This document shows, piece by piece, positions 46,860-56,001 of a DNA stretch of 64,000 bases (positions are counted from its first letter, which is position 1; each line of letters starts with the position of its first letter). The stretch is from SIG622 sp045604705. Its GTDB lineage: Bacteria; Bacillota; Clostridia; Oscillospirales; CAG-382. The position numbers and the translations under genes are program-made. The DNA lies in contig JAZUOO010000022.1 of the NCBI GenBank assembly GCA_045604705.1, forward strand, positions 5,869 to 69,868, in the 5' to 3' direction. The notes below the pieces were generated by a model that worked only from the letters and a program-made list of their open reading frames with translations, searched no databases and had not been told where the DNA came from.

Positions 46860-49118
46860 TTGGGCATAATCAACGTCCTTGACAAACACACCGCAAACCT
46901 AATCGCCGCAGGCGAAGTAGTCGAGCGTCCCTCCAGCGCAATAAAGGAGCTTCTGGAAAACAGCGCCGACGCAGGAGCAACACAAATAACCGTTGAAATA
47001 AAGAACGGCGGCAGCACATACATAAGAGTCAGCGACAACGGCTGCGGAATCTCTGCAGAGGACGTCCCGGTATGTATCCTGCGCCACGCAACAAGCAAAA
47101 TAAAAGATAAAAACGACCTTGCGGCAATATCCACATTGGGATTTCGGGGCGAAGCACTCGCAGCAATATCCGCAGTAACACGCCTTAGAATCATAACAAA
47201 ACGCAAGGAAGACGATACAGGCACTTACTTTTCCGCAGACTTCGGCGAAAAGAAAGAAATTTCCGAAACAGGCTGTCCCGTAGGTACTACCATAATTGCA
47301 GAAAACCTATTTGAAAATGTCCCGGCAAGAAGAAAGTTTCTTCGCAGAGACGTATCGGAAACAAAAGCCGTCGGTGCGGCAGTGGAAAAATTCGCACTCT
47401 CAAAACCGCACATCGCAGTGACATTTATTTCCGACGGCGGCGTAAAGCTCAAAACCCCCGGTGACGGAAGCCTCAAAAACTGCATCTACGCAGCACTCGG
47501 CAAAGAGTTCACCGACAATATGCTCCCGGTATCCTATACCTTGGGCGATATAGAAGTCACAGGCTTTATCGGAAAGCCACAGTTTGCAAGACCAAACAGG
47601 AATCTGCAGAATTTCTTTATAAATGAAAGATATATAAAATCAGGCACAATGGCGGCAGGACTCGAGGAGGGCTTCAAAAGCTTCTGCCCCATAGGTAAAT
47701 TCCCCGCTTGCGTGCTGTTCCTGAAAATAGATTTCGATAAAGTGGACATCAATATCCACCCCGCAAAGCTTGAAGTCAAATTCACAGGCGAGCGACAGGT
47801 GTTTGAAACAGTAATGTACGCCGTCAGGAACGCCCTTTCAAGAGGCATGAACTCCTTCGCACCGCCAAGGGCACAAAGATTCATCGACAACCTTGAGCGC
47901 AAAGCCCCCGACGTTACCGTCAACAACTCCGAAACCGGCAAGGACACCTTCGTCGAAGCCTTCGCAAAGCCCTCGGAGATGATAGCGGATAAAGGTGTTA
48001 TTTCCGTACCCAATCCCGAAAGTATTGAGAAGATTTACGGCAAAGAAAACACAAACGGCGTAAATTCACTAAACTTCGACTACAGTGTGCCGGAATACGC
48101 AAAAGCACCCGAATATCCCAAAGCACAGGAAAGCATACAGAATAAATCAGAAACGGACAACCCCAAAAAGCAAGCCTTGCCGAACCGGGATATTCAAGCC
48201 ACCGAAAGTCAAGCATCTCTCGAATTTATTCGGGTTGACTACAACAGTATCGAGGCTCTAAAGAATTCAAAACCAGCCTCTAAAAGCTCCATGCTTGAAC
48301 AAAAGATCAACGAGATTCTGAGCAAAAAGAAACCGAAAACGGAAGAATCCCCCGAACAAGCACAAAAAACCGAAGCAACACCGAAAGAAGAATGCTCAAA
48401 GAACTCAGGAGAACAAACAGAGCAGCCTTACTCTCCCGAAGACATATCCCTGTTCCAAAGTATGCCCCGCAAAGCAACCGATACCCCCGAAGCTCCGTTC
48501 AAGGAAATTGCAGACAAGGATACGGCAGCAGAACTCATGCAAAGAGTCAGCAGCGGAATAACCGTAATCGGCGAAGCCTTCAACTCATATATCATCGTAC
48601 AGCGTGACTCTACACTTTATATGATAGACAAGCACGCCGCACACGAGCGGATAATATACGAATCCCTCAAAAAAGGCAAAAAAGAGGGCGGCACACAGCT
48701 GCTTCTCATCCCCATAACAGTAAATGTAGCCGCCGAGGAATCAATTGCCATAGCAGAAAACGGAGAGTACCTTGAAAATATCGGCTATGTCTTTGAGGAA
48801 TTCGGAACAAACACATATCTTCTCCGAGGTATTCCCGCAGAAATTGACACAAGCAGTGCCGGAGAAACCTTTGTATATCTCGCAGGACAAATAGCCAAAG
48901 CCGGAGGTAAAGCAATAGGCGACATCTTTGACAGAGCTCTCTATACCGCAGCCTGTAAAGCCGCAGTAAAAGCAGGGACAAAAACCTCAAAGCTGTCCTC
49001 CACAATGATAGCGGATATACTCTTCTCGGATGAAGCTGTGCTGTATTGCCCCCACGGAAGACCGGTAATATTGGAATTTACAAAATCAAAGCTGGATAAA
49101 ATGTTCTCAAGAACCTAA
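46860..49118 (+). CDS. mutL: DNA mismatch repair protein MutL
   Basis: 752 residues. Start TTG 46860, supported by GGAGGTGAT 8 bp upstream. GHKL ATPase N-terminus: AAGEVVERPSSAIKELLENS (about 17-36), DNGCGI, GFRGEALAAISAV. The C-terminal endonuclease motif is DKHAAHERIIYE (usually DQHAAHERxxYE), so nicking activity is probably kept. The linker (about 355-550) is long, low-complexity and Lys/Pro/Glu-rich, with PEYAKAPEYPKAQE-like repeats. Partner of MutS; tgt follows 23 bp later. Confidence 0.95.
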   Translation: MGIINVLDKHTANLIAAGEVVERPSSAIKELLENSADAGATQITVEIKNGGSTYIRVSDNGCGISAEDVPVCILRHATSKIKDKNDLAAISTLGFRGEALAAISAVTRLRIITKRKEDDTGTYFSADFGEKKEISETGCPVGTTIIAENLFENVPARRKFLRRDVSETKAVGAAVEKFALSKPHIAVTFISDGGVKLKTPGDGSLKNCIYAALGKEFTDNMLPVSYTLGDIEVTGFIGKPQFARPNRNLQNFFINERYIKSGTMAAGLEEGFKSFCPIGKFPACVLFLKIDFDKVDINIHPAKLEVKFTGERQVFETVMYAVRNALSRGMNSFAPPRAQRFIDNLERKAPDVTVNNSETGKDTFVEAFAKPSEMIADKGVISVPNPESIEKIYGKENTNGVNSLNFDYSVPEYAKAPEYPKAQESIQNKSETDNPKKQALPNRDIQATESQASLEFIRVDYNSIEALKNSKPASKSSMLEQKINEILSKKKPKTEESPEQAQKTEATPKEECSKNSGEQTEQPYSPEDISLFQSMPRKATDTPEAPFKEIADKDTAAELMQRVSSGITVIGEAFNSYIIVQRDSTLYMIDKHAAHERIIYESLKKGKKEGGTQLLLIPITVNVAAEESIAIAENGEYLENIGYVFEEFGTNTYLLRGIPAEIDTSSAGETFVYLAGQIAKAGGKAIGDIFDRALYTAACKAAVKAGTKTSKLSSTMIADILFSDEAVLYCPHGRPVILEFTKSKLDKMFSRT

Positions 49119-49141
49119 AATAAAGTAAAGGAAACCAAAAT

Positions 49142-50278
49142 ATGTTTACACTCAAAAAGCAAATCGGAAACGCAAGACGTGGCGAATTCATAACACCCCA
49201 CGGAAAAATCCAGACTCCCGTATTCATGAACGTAGGGACCTCTGCCGCAATCAAGGGCGGAGTTTCAACAATGGATCTTCGCGAAATCAAATGCCAGGTC
49301 GAGCTCTCAAACACCTATCATCTTCATATAAGACCGGGTGATGAACTGATACGTGATCTCGGTGGACTCCACAAATTCTTCAACTGGGACGGTCCTATCC
49401 TTACAGACAGCGGCGGATTTCAGGTATTCTCCCTTGCCGCTATCAGAAAAATAACCGAAGAGGGCGTAACATTCCAGTCCCACATGGACGGAAAAAGAAT
49501 CTTCATGGGCCCCCGTGAAAGTATGAGAATCCAGGCAAATCTCGGCTCGGATATTGCAATGGCATTCGATGAATGTATAAAGAATCCCGCCGAATACAGA
49601 TATACAAAAGCTTCCTGCGAGCGAACAACAAGATGGCTCAAAATCTGCATGGAGGAAGTCGAAAAGAACAGGCAGGAAGAAAACGCAATAAATCCCGGTC
49701 AAGTACTGTTCGGAATAAACCAGGGAGCTACCTTTGACGATTTGCGTATCAATCATATGAAAGAAATTGCAGAGCTTGATCTTGCGGGATATGCCATAGG
49801 CGGACTTGCTGTAGGTGAGCCAGCTGAGGTTATGTACCATATTATTGAGCAGGTCGAGCCCTTTGCCCCCAAGGATAAGCCCAGATACCTTATGGGCGTC
49901 GGAACTCCCGTAAATATCCTTGAAGCGGTAAACCGTGGCGTGGACTTCTTTGACTGCGTAATGCCAAGTAGAAACGCAAGACACGGTAACCTTTTCACAT
50001 GGCGCGGTCACATGAACCTCAATAACAATAAATACGAAAGAGATCCGCGACCTCTTGATCCGGACTGTCAGTGTCCCGTGTGCCGCAATTACTCAAGAGC
50101 GTATATAAGACACCTTTTCAAAGCCCGCGAAACCCTCGCAATGCGCCTTTGCGTCATACACAACCTATATTTCTACAACGAGCTTATGGAGGAAATCCGC
50201 AAAGCCATGGACGAGGACAGATGGAATAGCTTCTACAACGAATATGTCGAAAAATTGGGACTTCGCGTTGATGATTGA
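49142..50278 (+). CDS. tgt: tRNA-guanine transglycosylase
   Basis: 378 residues. Exchanges guanine-34 for preQ1 in tRNAs with GUN anticodons. Motifs: LTDSGGFQVFSLA with catalytic Asp (about 89-101), VSTMDLREIKCQVELSNTYH, FDCVMPSRNARHG with the second catalytic Asp (about 265), and the zinc ligands in DPDCQCPVCRNYSRAYIRHL (about 303-322). Cytoplasmic. In Clostridia it is often followed by yajC and sec genes, as partly seen here. Confidence 0.96.
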   Translation: MFTLKKQIGNARRGEFITPHGKIQTPVFMNVGTSAAIKGGVSTMDLREIKCQVELSNTYHLHIRPGDELIRDLGGLHKFFNWDGPILTDSGGFQVFSLAAIRKITEEGVTFQSHMDGKRIFMGPRESMRIQANLGSDIAMAFDECIKNPAEYRYTKASCERTTRWLKICMEEVEKNRQEENAINPGQVLFGINQGATFDDLRINHMKEIAELDLAGYAIGGLAVGEPAEVMYHIIEQVEPFAPKDKPRYLMGVGTPVNILEAVNRGVDFFDCVMPSRNARHGNLFTWRGHMNLNNNKYERDPRPLDPDCQCPVCRNYSRAYIRHLFKARETLAMRLCVIHNLYFYNELMEEIRKAMDEDRWNSFYNEYVEKLGLRVDD

Positions 50279-50326
50279 ATAGGCACAGAATAATTTGTAA
50301 ATATTTACTATTTTCCCCTTTTGTTA

Positions 50327-50355
50327 TTGAAAAATAATAAAAAGCGTGATATAAT
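50327..50355 (+). promoter_or_regulatory. yajC promoter
   Basis: TTGAAA (50327-50332), 17-bp spacer, TATAAT (50350-50355), 44 bp before the start codon. Confidence 0.8.
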
Positions 50356-50399
50356 ACACTTTGTTATGCAATCAAATTAAATTTTCGGAGGTATTAAAA

Positions 50400-50762
50400 A
50401 TGTCACTTACAAACCTTTATACACTTCAGGATGCAACAGCAGGTCAGAGCGGCAGTATGCTCGGAATGCTTCTCCCCATCATCCTCATGGTAGCAATTTT
50501 CTACTTCATAGGCATCCGTCCTCAAAAGAAGCAGGAAAAGGAAGCAAAAGCAATGAGAGATAACCTTGCAATCGGCGACGAAATCGTAACCATCGGCGGC
50601 ATCGTAGGCAAGATTGTTTCCAAGAGAGAAGATGCCATCGTTATCGAAACAAGCTCCGACAGAACAAAGATGAAATTTGAAACCTGGGCAGTAAGAAATG
50701 TTGTAAAGAAAGCAAATGAAGCAACCGAAAGCAAGCCCGCAACCTTCAAGGTTAAGAAATAA
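50400..50762 (+). CDS. yajC: Preprotein translocase subunit YajC
   Basis: 120 residues. One membrane helix (MLGMLLPIILMVAIFYFIGI, about 18-37) then RPQKKQEKEAKAMRDNLAIGDEIVTIGG, the YajC signature. A good ribosome binding site (GGAGG, then TATTAAAA) fixes the ATG at 50400; the frame opens 13 codons earlier but without signal. Accessory to SecDF. No secD or secF gene follows here; the next stretch is repeat DNA. Confidence 0.92.
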   Translation: MSLTNLYTLQDATAGQSGSMLGMLLPIILMVAIFYFIGIRPQKKQEKEAKAMRDNLAIGDEIVTIGGIVGKIVSKREDAIVIETSSDRTKMKFETWAVRNVVKKANEATESKPATFKVKK

Positions 50763-50824
50763 TATACCTGCAGTTATTCTCTTAATTAGTTTTGAGAGTA
50801 ATTCATACAGAGCCAAACCAAAAT

Positions 50825-50858
50825 CCGAGGTCAAACAGCAACCGACCTCGGTTCTTTT
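50825..50858 (+). terminator. yajC terminator
   Basis: CCGAGGTC...GACCTCGG stem followed by TTCTTTTT, about 60 bp after the stop. Confidence 0.85.
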
Positions 50859-50885
50859 TATTGCCCGGAATAAAGAAATGGGTAT

Positions 50886-51560
50886 AGTTGTGCCCACGGA
50901 GCATTGTGCGGATTGTGATTGTTGCGATGCCTGCACCCTCTCCGTCAGCTTCGCTGCCACCTCTCCCAAAGGGCGAGGCATGGTTTGTGCACCTGCGGAG
51001 CGTTGTACGGTATGTGATTGCTGAGATGTCTGCCACGGCGTGCCCAAGATGGTACATCTTCGTCGTCACGCCCTACATATATGCACACCAAAAAAATTAA
51101 TCAAAGCGAATTGTGATTATTGCAATTTCCTCGCACCGCAGTGCGATACAATAAAATCAAAAGCGAAGCTTTTTACCTAAATTATGCATTATGCATTATG
51201 CATTGTGCATTGCGAAGCAAAACCCTCATGGCACGACACACAGGTCGTGCCCCACTTTCAACCAAAACCTCAAATCAGCAGAAACCAAAATTTTAAACTC
51301 AGGGGTGATAGGGGGCGCCAGCCCCCTGGGATGGACAATCGAGCTGTTCCAACAGAAGAAAGCAACAAAAATCTTCGAAGTACATCCCAAAGGGTTCAGA
51401 AGAATCCTTCGGATTCTTTAAAGTTTGCTTGCAAACTTCTTAGGGGCAAAGCCACTAAGCGGTCCTTTTTTGGTTACTTTTTTTGACTGTTGAAAAAAAG
51501 TTAGCTCGCTTGCGAGATTTCTCCCCGTCGGCAAGGCGAAAGGCAGAGATTAGCAGTCTG
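50886..51560. repeat. Mosaic repeat, long copy B, between yajC and the TIGR04086 gene
   Basis: Same modules as copy A but partly in other order. tgcccacggagcattgtgcg and CCCTCTCC...GGGCGAGG blocks lie at 50889-50977. Then cacctgcggagcgttgta (50990-51007), the cacatcttcgtcgtcacgcc module through the TGCATTATG run (51052-51214), the GGCACGAC/GTCGTGCC palindrome (51229-51250), the GGGGGC-gcca-GCCCCC block (51265-51330) and the double hairpin (51400-51447). No gene seen. Direct orientation to copy A. Confidence 0.85.
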
Positions 51561-51713
51561 TCAAACTTAACGCAGAGTGTTTGAAATTAAGCAAAAACCC
51601 AAAAACACCAATTCAGAAGTTATTACAATCAAGAAAAAAATCTCAATTCACGAATATCCCCAAATCCTCCCACATATAAATAAAAACAAAGAACCAACAA
51701 AGGGAGAATACCA

Positions 51714-52151
51714 ATGGACAACAGCCTGTACAAAAAAAACACCACCACATCCAAGAAACCCGGCGGTACCTCAGCCATACTTCGAGGTCTCATAACCGGC
51801 GTAATATTCTTCACTGCCTGCATCCTCATCATTCCTCTGATACTTTCAAAAACCGAAACTCCGGAAGCCTACATATCCACCGCGGCAGTAATAACGGTAT
51901 CGTTGACAGCTTTCGTATCGGCATTTGCCGCAAATTCCGGACGGGACGGAAGCTTTCTTTTCACCGGAATCCTTACATCGCTTGTAATAATTCTGATCCT
52001 CGTATCCCTCTCAATTGTATTCGGAAAAAGTGAGGATGACAAGAACTATCTGTTCTCCGGCATTCTTTACGCTGCGAGCTTCATCTTCTCAATATTCGGA
52101 GCAAGAATGTCCCGCAAAAAAAGAAAAAAAGCAAAAAAGAAAAGAAGATAA
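51714..52151 (+). CDS. TIGR04086-type membrane protein
   Basis: 145 residues with four membrane helices (about 25-46, 55-72, 84-104, 112-130) and a strongly basic tail (RMSRKKRKKAKKKRR). Ribosome binding site AAAGGGAGA upstream. In Clostridia the TIGR04086 family lies next to yajC, often near the SCIFF peptide genes scfA and scfB, and this gene has the same setting. No scfA peptide was recognised here. Function unknown. Confidence 0.75.
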   Translation: MDNSLYKKNTTTSKKPGGTSAILRGLITGVIFFTACILIIPLILSKTETPEAYISTAAVITVSLTAFVSAFAANSGRDGSFLFTGILTSLVIILILVSLSIVFGKSEDDKNYLFSGILYAASFIFSIFGARMSRKKRKKAKKKRR

Positions 52152-52167
52152 CCCAATACAAACCAAG

Positions 52168-52207
52168 AAGGTGTACCCGAATTTTTCACGGATACACCTT
52201 GTTTTTT
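52168..52207 (+). terminator. Terminator after the TIGR04086 gene
   Basis: AAGGTGTAcCCG...CGGaTACACCTT stem followed by GTTTTTTATT. Confidence 0.85.
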
Positions 52208-52244
52208 ATTCATTCTGTATTAGTGCACTTTACCTCTGCAGTCC

Positions 52245-52778
52245 CTACTTCGGCTGACGAAGCTCCTTTGCATAAACCTCCGTATAAAACACTCTGTCCC
52301 TCAAAGGCGAAGGCTCACACTTCATAAGACTTATTCTCTTGACTGGGATTGTCGCCGTAAAGTCTGTTTCAGGCACCATTTCCTTGGCAACAACCGTATC
52401 TCTAGAAACCGTAAGATGCGGCTTAAAATCATTCTTTTCCTTTATTACGCCTTTTCTGACAAGACTTCTGTAAAGTATTTTCTGAAGCTTGATAAGTTCG
52501 GTGCTCTCTTCTATGCCGACCCAATATACTTCGCCGCCGGAACGTCTGAACTTGCCGTTGTCGGAAAGTGAAATTTCGAATCGTTCTGCATCTATTGCGT
52601 CCATAGTCTCGACGACTGCACCTATACGGGTAGTCTCACCTATATAAACAAGCGATAAATGTATGTTGTCCTTTTTAGTAAATGTGCCTTTATCGCAGTT
52701 CCGTGTCAACAGCTTCATGTGGTCATATAAAATTTGTTTTGATTCTTCTTCAAAATTGATTGAAATCAGTAACTTCAT
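52245..52778 (-). CDS. thpR: RNA 2',3'-cyclic phosphodiesterase
   Basis: 177 residues. 2H phosphoesterase fold with two tandem motifs: IHLSLVYIG (about 43-51) and HLTVSRDTV (about 128-136). The family pattern is HxT/SX twice. Hydrolyses 2',3'-cyclic phosphate ends of RNA. Ends convergently against the TIGR04086 gene terminator. A single-gene unit. Confidence 0.88.
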   Translation of the reverse strand: MKLLISINFEEESKQILYDHMKLLTRNCDKGTFTKKDNIHLSLVYIGETTRIGAVVETMDAIDAERFEISLSDNGKFRRSGGEVYWVGIEESTELIKLQKILYRSLVRKGVIKEKNDFKPHLTVSRDTVVAKEMVPETDFTATIPVKRISLMKCEPSPLRDRVFYTEVYAKELRQPK

Positions 52779-53145
52779 AAAAATACCTGCCTTGGAAATT
52801 TAGGAATGATAATATTTTTTCAGTCAGCATTACGGTAAATTCGGTTCATTTTTACCATTTCTCGCATAATAATTATACCACATGAATATGTATGTCGTTT
52901 GTGAATAAACTGAACAATTACTATAAGGATGTAAATATATTTTTCTATTTAAATGACTAAACAATTACCATCGCCTCATTATTAAATTTACTTATATATT
53001 TTTGTTAATAAAAGTAAAAATTATCAAAAATTACAATATATAGTATTTTTACGCCAAATAACCAAAAAATATATAAATTCAAGTATGTAAAAAAAGATAT
53101 ATTTTTGTGTGATTTGTCAATTTCGTTTTTTATCTGTCAAAAAGT
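52779..53145. other. AT-rich spacer
   Basis: Very AT-rich with no gene, promoter or repeat I can support, apart from possible upstream elements of thpR near 52870. Confidence 0.5.
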
Positions 53146-53180
53146 AAAAGCACATAAAAAATAACATTTCATGTGCTTTT
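53146..53180 (-). terminator. Hairpin terminator 6 bp after a possible short gene
   Basis: Minus strand: AAAAGCACAT...ATGTGCTTTT stem followed by ACTTTTTG. The symmetry makes it work on either strand. Confidence 0.7.
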
Positions 53181-53185
53181 CAGCT

Positions 53186-53305
53186 TTACCCCACAATGGT
53201 CCACGTCAGTGAAGTGTCCTGTGCAATTGCCCTGTCGAAAGGGTCAACTCCGTGATGCTCGAAATTTATATAAGTCCGGTCGGATACCCTCTGTGACAAG
53301 AACAT
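53186..53305 (-). CDS. Possible 39-residue peptide gene
   Basis: ATG at 53305 with a strong AGGGAGGA (53312-53319) 6 bases upstream. The peptide starts MFLSQRVSDRTYINFEHHGV and ends DTSLTWTIVG. It stops 6 bp before a terminator hairpin. The frame stays open upstream to about 53416, reading a Gly/Cys-rich text (DFCGGACNVNSGGGVQGGC), so the coding part may be longer or this may be a gene remnant. The stretch is far richer in GC than its surroundings. No homologue recognised. A structured RNA is the main alternative. Confidence 0.35.
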   Translation of the reverse strand: MFLSQRVSDRTYINFEHHGVDPFDRAIAQDTSLTWTIVG

Positions 53306-53414
53306 AACACATCCTCCCTGAACACCTCCGCCCGAATTGACGTTGCAGGCACCGCCGCAGAAATCAAGCCCGACAAAAATAAGTTCTAATTTAAAAACAC
53401 AGTAAGCAAAAAAC

Positions 53415-53445
53415 AACCATCCCCGATTTCACACCGAGGATGGTT
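53415..53445 (-). terminator. Terminator of the HPr-like gene
   Basis: Minus strand: AACCATCC...GGATGGTT with a following TGTTTTTTGC tract, about 26 bp after the HPr-like stop. Confidence 0.75.
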
Positions 53446-53471
53446 TCGCATATTCATTAAGACTTACGGCA

Positions 53472-53699
53472 TCACGCCATATATTTATAAATCCTCTCCG
53501 GCAAATCAAGCAAATTCTGCGTATCCACCGAAAGCACCGTCGTACCTTGCAAATTAAGAGTAAAAATCCCAATTATGGACTTTGCATCTACCGTATCATT
53601 TCCGGAACTTATCTGTGCATCAAAGGAGTAACTCGAGAGAATGTTACAGAATTCCTTTACATCGTTCATGGTGTTAAGCTTAACATTTATATTTATCAT
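53472..53699 (-). CDS. HPr-like domain protein without the phosphorylatable histidine
   Basis: 75 residues. The HPr fold is suggested by VDAKSIIGIFTLNLQGTTVL (about 37-56), matching the KSIMGxxxL region around Ser46. The N-terminal active-site His15 motif is missing: the N-terminus reads MININVKLNTMNDVKEFCNI. Such HPr-like proteins are widespread in Clostridia and probably regulatory, since phosphotransfer is not possible. Consensus promoter lies 37 bp upstream. Confidence 0.7.
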   Translation of the reverse strand: MININVKLNTMNDVKEFCNILSSYSFDAQISSGNDTVDAKSIIGIFTLNLQGTTVLSVDTQNLLDLPERIYKYMA

Positions 53700-53735
53700 A
53701 AAATCCTTACCTTCTCATAATTTTAGGTCAAGTAT

Positions 53736-53764
53736 ATTATATGATAAATTGCGAATTTTGTCAA
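53736..53764 (-). promoter_or_regulatory. Promoter of the HPr-like gene
   Basis: Minus strand: TTGACA (53759-53764), 17-bp spacer, TATAAT (53736-53741). Perfect consensus hexamers; the strongest promoter seen in the window. Confidence 0.9.
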
Positions 53765-53854
53765 GTATACCGCAAAGAAATCTGCCTTTCGGGTAATTAT
53801 GTACTAAAACCTCCGTCAGTTTTTGTTGATATTAACCGCAAAATGTTACAAATC

Positions 53855-54469
53855 TCAAATAAAATCCTCACATACCGCACCAAAGCTCTGAGCAATCATA
53901 ACCGACTGAGCAAGGGAAATCTTCGCACCTTTCAAATTACACGCCGTGAGATTCGAGCCATGGAAATCCACCTGGCGAATATCCGTCTTCTCAAAGGATA
54001 CATTGTTGAACACGGCTCTGGTAAACTTGCAGGAATGAAGATGCGACTCACTGAAAATACAATCGCTGAGCCTTGCTTCGGTGAAATTCATCCCAAAAAC
54101 ATCTTTTTTCTTAAACCTCATCCCGACAACAATCGCATATGAAAAATCACAGCTTTCAAACATTGCCCCTCCCATGTCGCATCCTACAAAGGACGAACCG
54201 GTAAGCCGACAGCTTTCAAAGGAGGCTGCAATTATGTTTGAGTTGGCAAAGGAGCAATTAAGAAAAGTACACCCGTAAAACTTAGTTCCGGTAAAATGCG
54301 TCATGGAAAAATCACAGTCATCAAAAACACACTTTCTGAAAACCTTATCCTCAAGATCCATCGCTCGCATAGAACAAGCCTTAAAGCTCTTTTTTACAAA
54401 CTCATCCCCATCAAAATACCCGTAATCCGAGAAATCCTTATTCAAATAACTTTCTTCCGTAAGAACCAT
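53855..54469 (-). CDS. Pentapeptide-repeat protein
   Basis: 204 residues. Many A(D/N)LXX-type pentapeptides: KVFRKCVFDDCDFS, FYGCTFLNCSFANSNI, ESCRLTGSSFVGCDMGGAMF, RLSDCIFSESHLHSCKFTRAVF. These build a right-handed quadrilateral beta helix. Proteins of this size, like Qnr and McbG, can protect gyrase, but pentapeptide proteins are diverse and no such role can be read here. AGGTGG lies 8 bp before the ATG. Confidence 0.85.
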   Translation of the reverse strand: MVLTEESYLNKDFSDYGYFDGDEFVKKSFKACSMRAMDLEDKVFRKCVFDDCDFSMTHFTGTKFYGCTFLNCSFANSNIIAASFESCRLTGSSFVGCDMGGAMFESCDFSYAIVVGMRFKKKDVFGMNFTEARLSDCIFSESHLHSCKFTRAVFNNVSFEKTDIRQVDFHGSNLTACNLKGAKISLAQSVMIAQSFGAVCEDFI

Positions 54470-54529
54470 ACCTCAAACCACCTCAAGCCCAAAACTTCAC
54501 AGTCACAAAACCACCACAGGCAACTCTGT

Positions 54530-54750
54530 CACGCTTTGCGAGAAATGCAAAATGCAAAATGCAAAATTGAAAAAATCCCCCAAAGGATACAGTGCTATTC
54601 AAAACGCTGCAATGCCGTCTGTATCAACCGCATCTTCCCTGCAGATGGTACACCTATATCGCCCGATTCCGTGCAGACAATATAATCAAATGAAGATTGC
54701 AAAGCAATCAACCACAATTATGCATTACGCATTACGCATTATGCATTAAT
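54530..54750. repeat. Short tandem repeats in the gap before the ROK gene
   Basis: ATGCAAA units (54542-54568: gcaaaatgcaaaatgcaaaat) and a TGCATTACG/TGCATTATG 9-bp run at 54718-54746. The same unit occurs in copies A and B and before mutS. No gene. Confidence 0.6.
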
Positions 54751-54764
54751 ACCCGCCGTTTTGC

Positions 54765-55661
54765 TCAGCATTTCGCCGCCCCGATAATACCAATATCATT
54801 CTTAAGCTCAGACGTCGCAACAATAACCTTCCTGTTGCCCAGCTTCTCCTTAAGCGGCTCTGTCATATACTTGCCCTCGTTGGAAATAGCACCGCCGAGA
54901 ACAATAACATCAGGTCTGAATATGTGGTAAATACTTTTAAGTCCCACCGCAATATATTCAAGATATGTATCAACAACCTTTGCACCTACGGGACATCCCT
55001 CACGCATCGAATCAAAGGAAGTCCTCCCGGAGACCTTGCCGATATTTGCAGCCTTTTTCGCCATAATACAATCCGGATTCTGCTCTATAGCTTCATATGT
55101 TTGGCGGATAAGTGCCGTAACAGAAGCATACGCCTCATAACAACCATCCTGACCACAGCCGCACCTCACACCGTCGCAGTTGATGATCATGTGACCTATC
55201 TCACCCGCATCTCCTCTCGTACCAAGATAAGGCTTACCGTCAATTATAATACCGCCACCGACACCGGTACCGAGAGTAACAAGCACAAGATTCTTGTATC
55301 CCCTGCCATAGCCCGCATAAAGCTCGCCGAGTACCGCACAGTTTGCATCATTTCCAATTCTCACGGGAATTCCTGTAGCCTCTGTAATCATGGCACAAAT
55401 GGGCGTGTTCTTGAAATTGATATTCGCCGCACTCCTTATAACACCGTTATCACTGTCAATTTCCCCCGGAGAGCCAATGCCAATCTTGTCAATCTTATCA
55501 TACTTAGCAATTATCTTCTTGCATTCCTCAATAATATCCTTAACAATCTCATCGTCCTCCCTCTTGGCACCCGTGGGAATATCCGACTTGTAAATGATCT
55601 CAAGTTCATCCACAACACCGAATTTTACGTTAGTACCACCAATATCAATTCCGAGCTCCAT
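54765..55661 (-). CDS. ROK-family glucokinase
   Basis: 298 residues. Phosphorylates glucose or a related sugar. N-terminal phosphate loop MELGIDIGGTNVKFGVVDE. ROK zinc motif VRCGCGQDGCYEAYASVTAL (CXCGXXGCXE, about 163-182). Catalytic and glucose-contact residues in GDAGEIGHMII (Glu-His-Gly region). The start has AAAGGATGG upstream. Probably feeds glucose into glycolysis and glycogen. Sugar specificity is inferred from family. Confidence 0.88.
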   Translation of the reverse strand: MELGIDIGGTNVKFGVVDELEIIYKSDIPTGAKREDDEIVKDIIEECKKIIAKYDKIDKIGIGSPGEIDSDNGVIRSAANINFKNTPICAMITEATGIPVRIGNDANCAVLGELYAGYGRGYKNLVLVTLGTGVGGGIIIDGKPYLGTRGDAGEIGHMIINCDGVRCGCGQDGCYEAYASVTALIRQTYEAIEQNPDCIMAKKAANIGKVSGRTSFDSMREGCPVGAKVVDTYLEYIAVGLKSIYHIFRPDVIVLGGAISNEGKYMTEPLKEKLGNRKVIVATSELKNDIGIIGAAKC

Positions 55662-55764
55662 ATGTGTCCCATCCTTTCATTTGTCGCGAAATCCGCCAAA
55701 CCACACTATTCTGCATATTTTAGCCTCAAAGTCAAAACCCCAAATCCAATATTTTACAATATAT

Positions 55765-55793
55765 ATTTTACCATAAATCCGCAAAAAATTCAA
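55765..55793 (-). promoter_or_regulatory. ROK kinase gene promoter
   Basis: Minus strand: TTGAAT (55788-55793), 17-bp spacer, TAAAAT (55765-55770). The rest of the gap 55794-56001 is AT-rich with nothing recognised. Confidence 0.75.
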
Positions 55794-56001
55794 GTCGTTT
55801 TTCAAAAACCATTAACACATAATTGCTATCTTTTAATGTTTTTTGCGAAATGTCGCATTTTTTCATTCAATCACATCAGAAATTCACTTTTTAACTCCGT
55901 GAAAAAATCATCTGCAGCTCATACAAGCATCACAACACATCCGCAAAACTAAATCCATTGTACAAATCAAGCCAAGACAATTTCACAAACATTCATACCA
56001 A

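Noticed and set aside
49307..50011. 234-codon minus-strand reading frame
   Set aside because: Antisense of tgt; composition typical of a shadow frame.
51561..52244. SCIFF peptide gene scfA near the TIGR04086 gene
   Set aside because: Looked for the short Cys-rich peptide expected in this setting and found none.
54924..55952. 342-codon plus-strand reading frame
   Set aside because: Mostly antisense of the ROK kinase gene.
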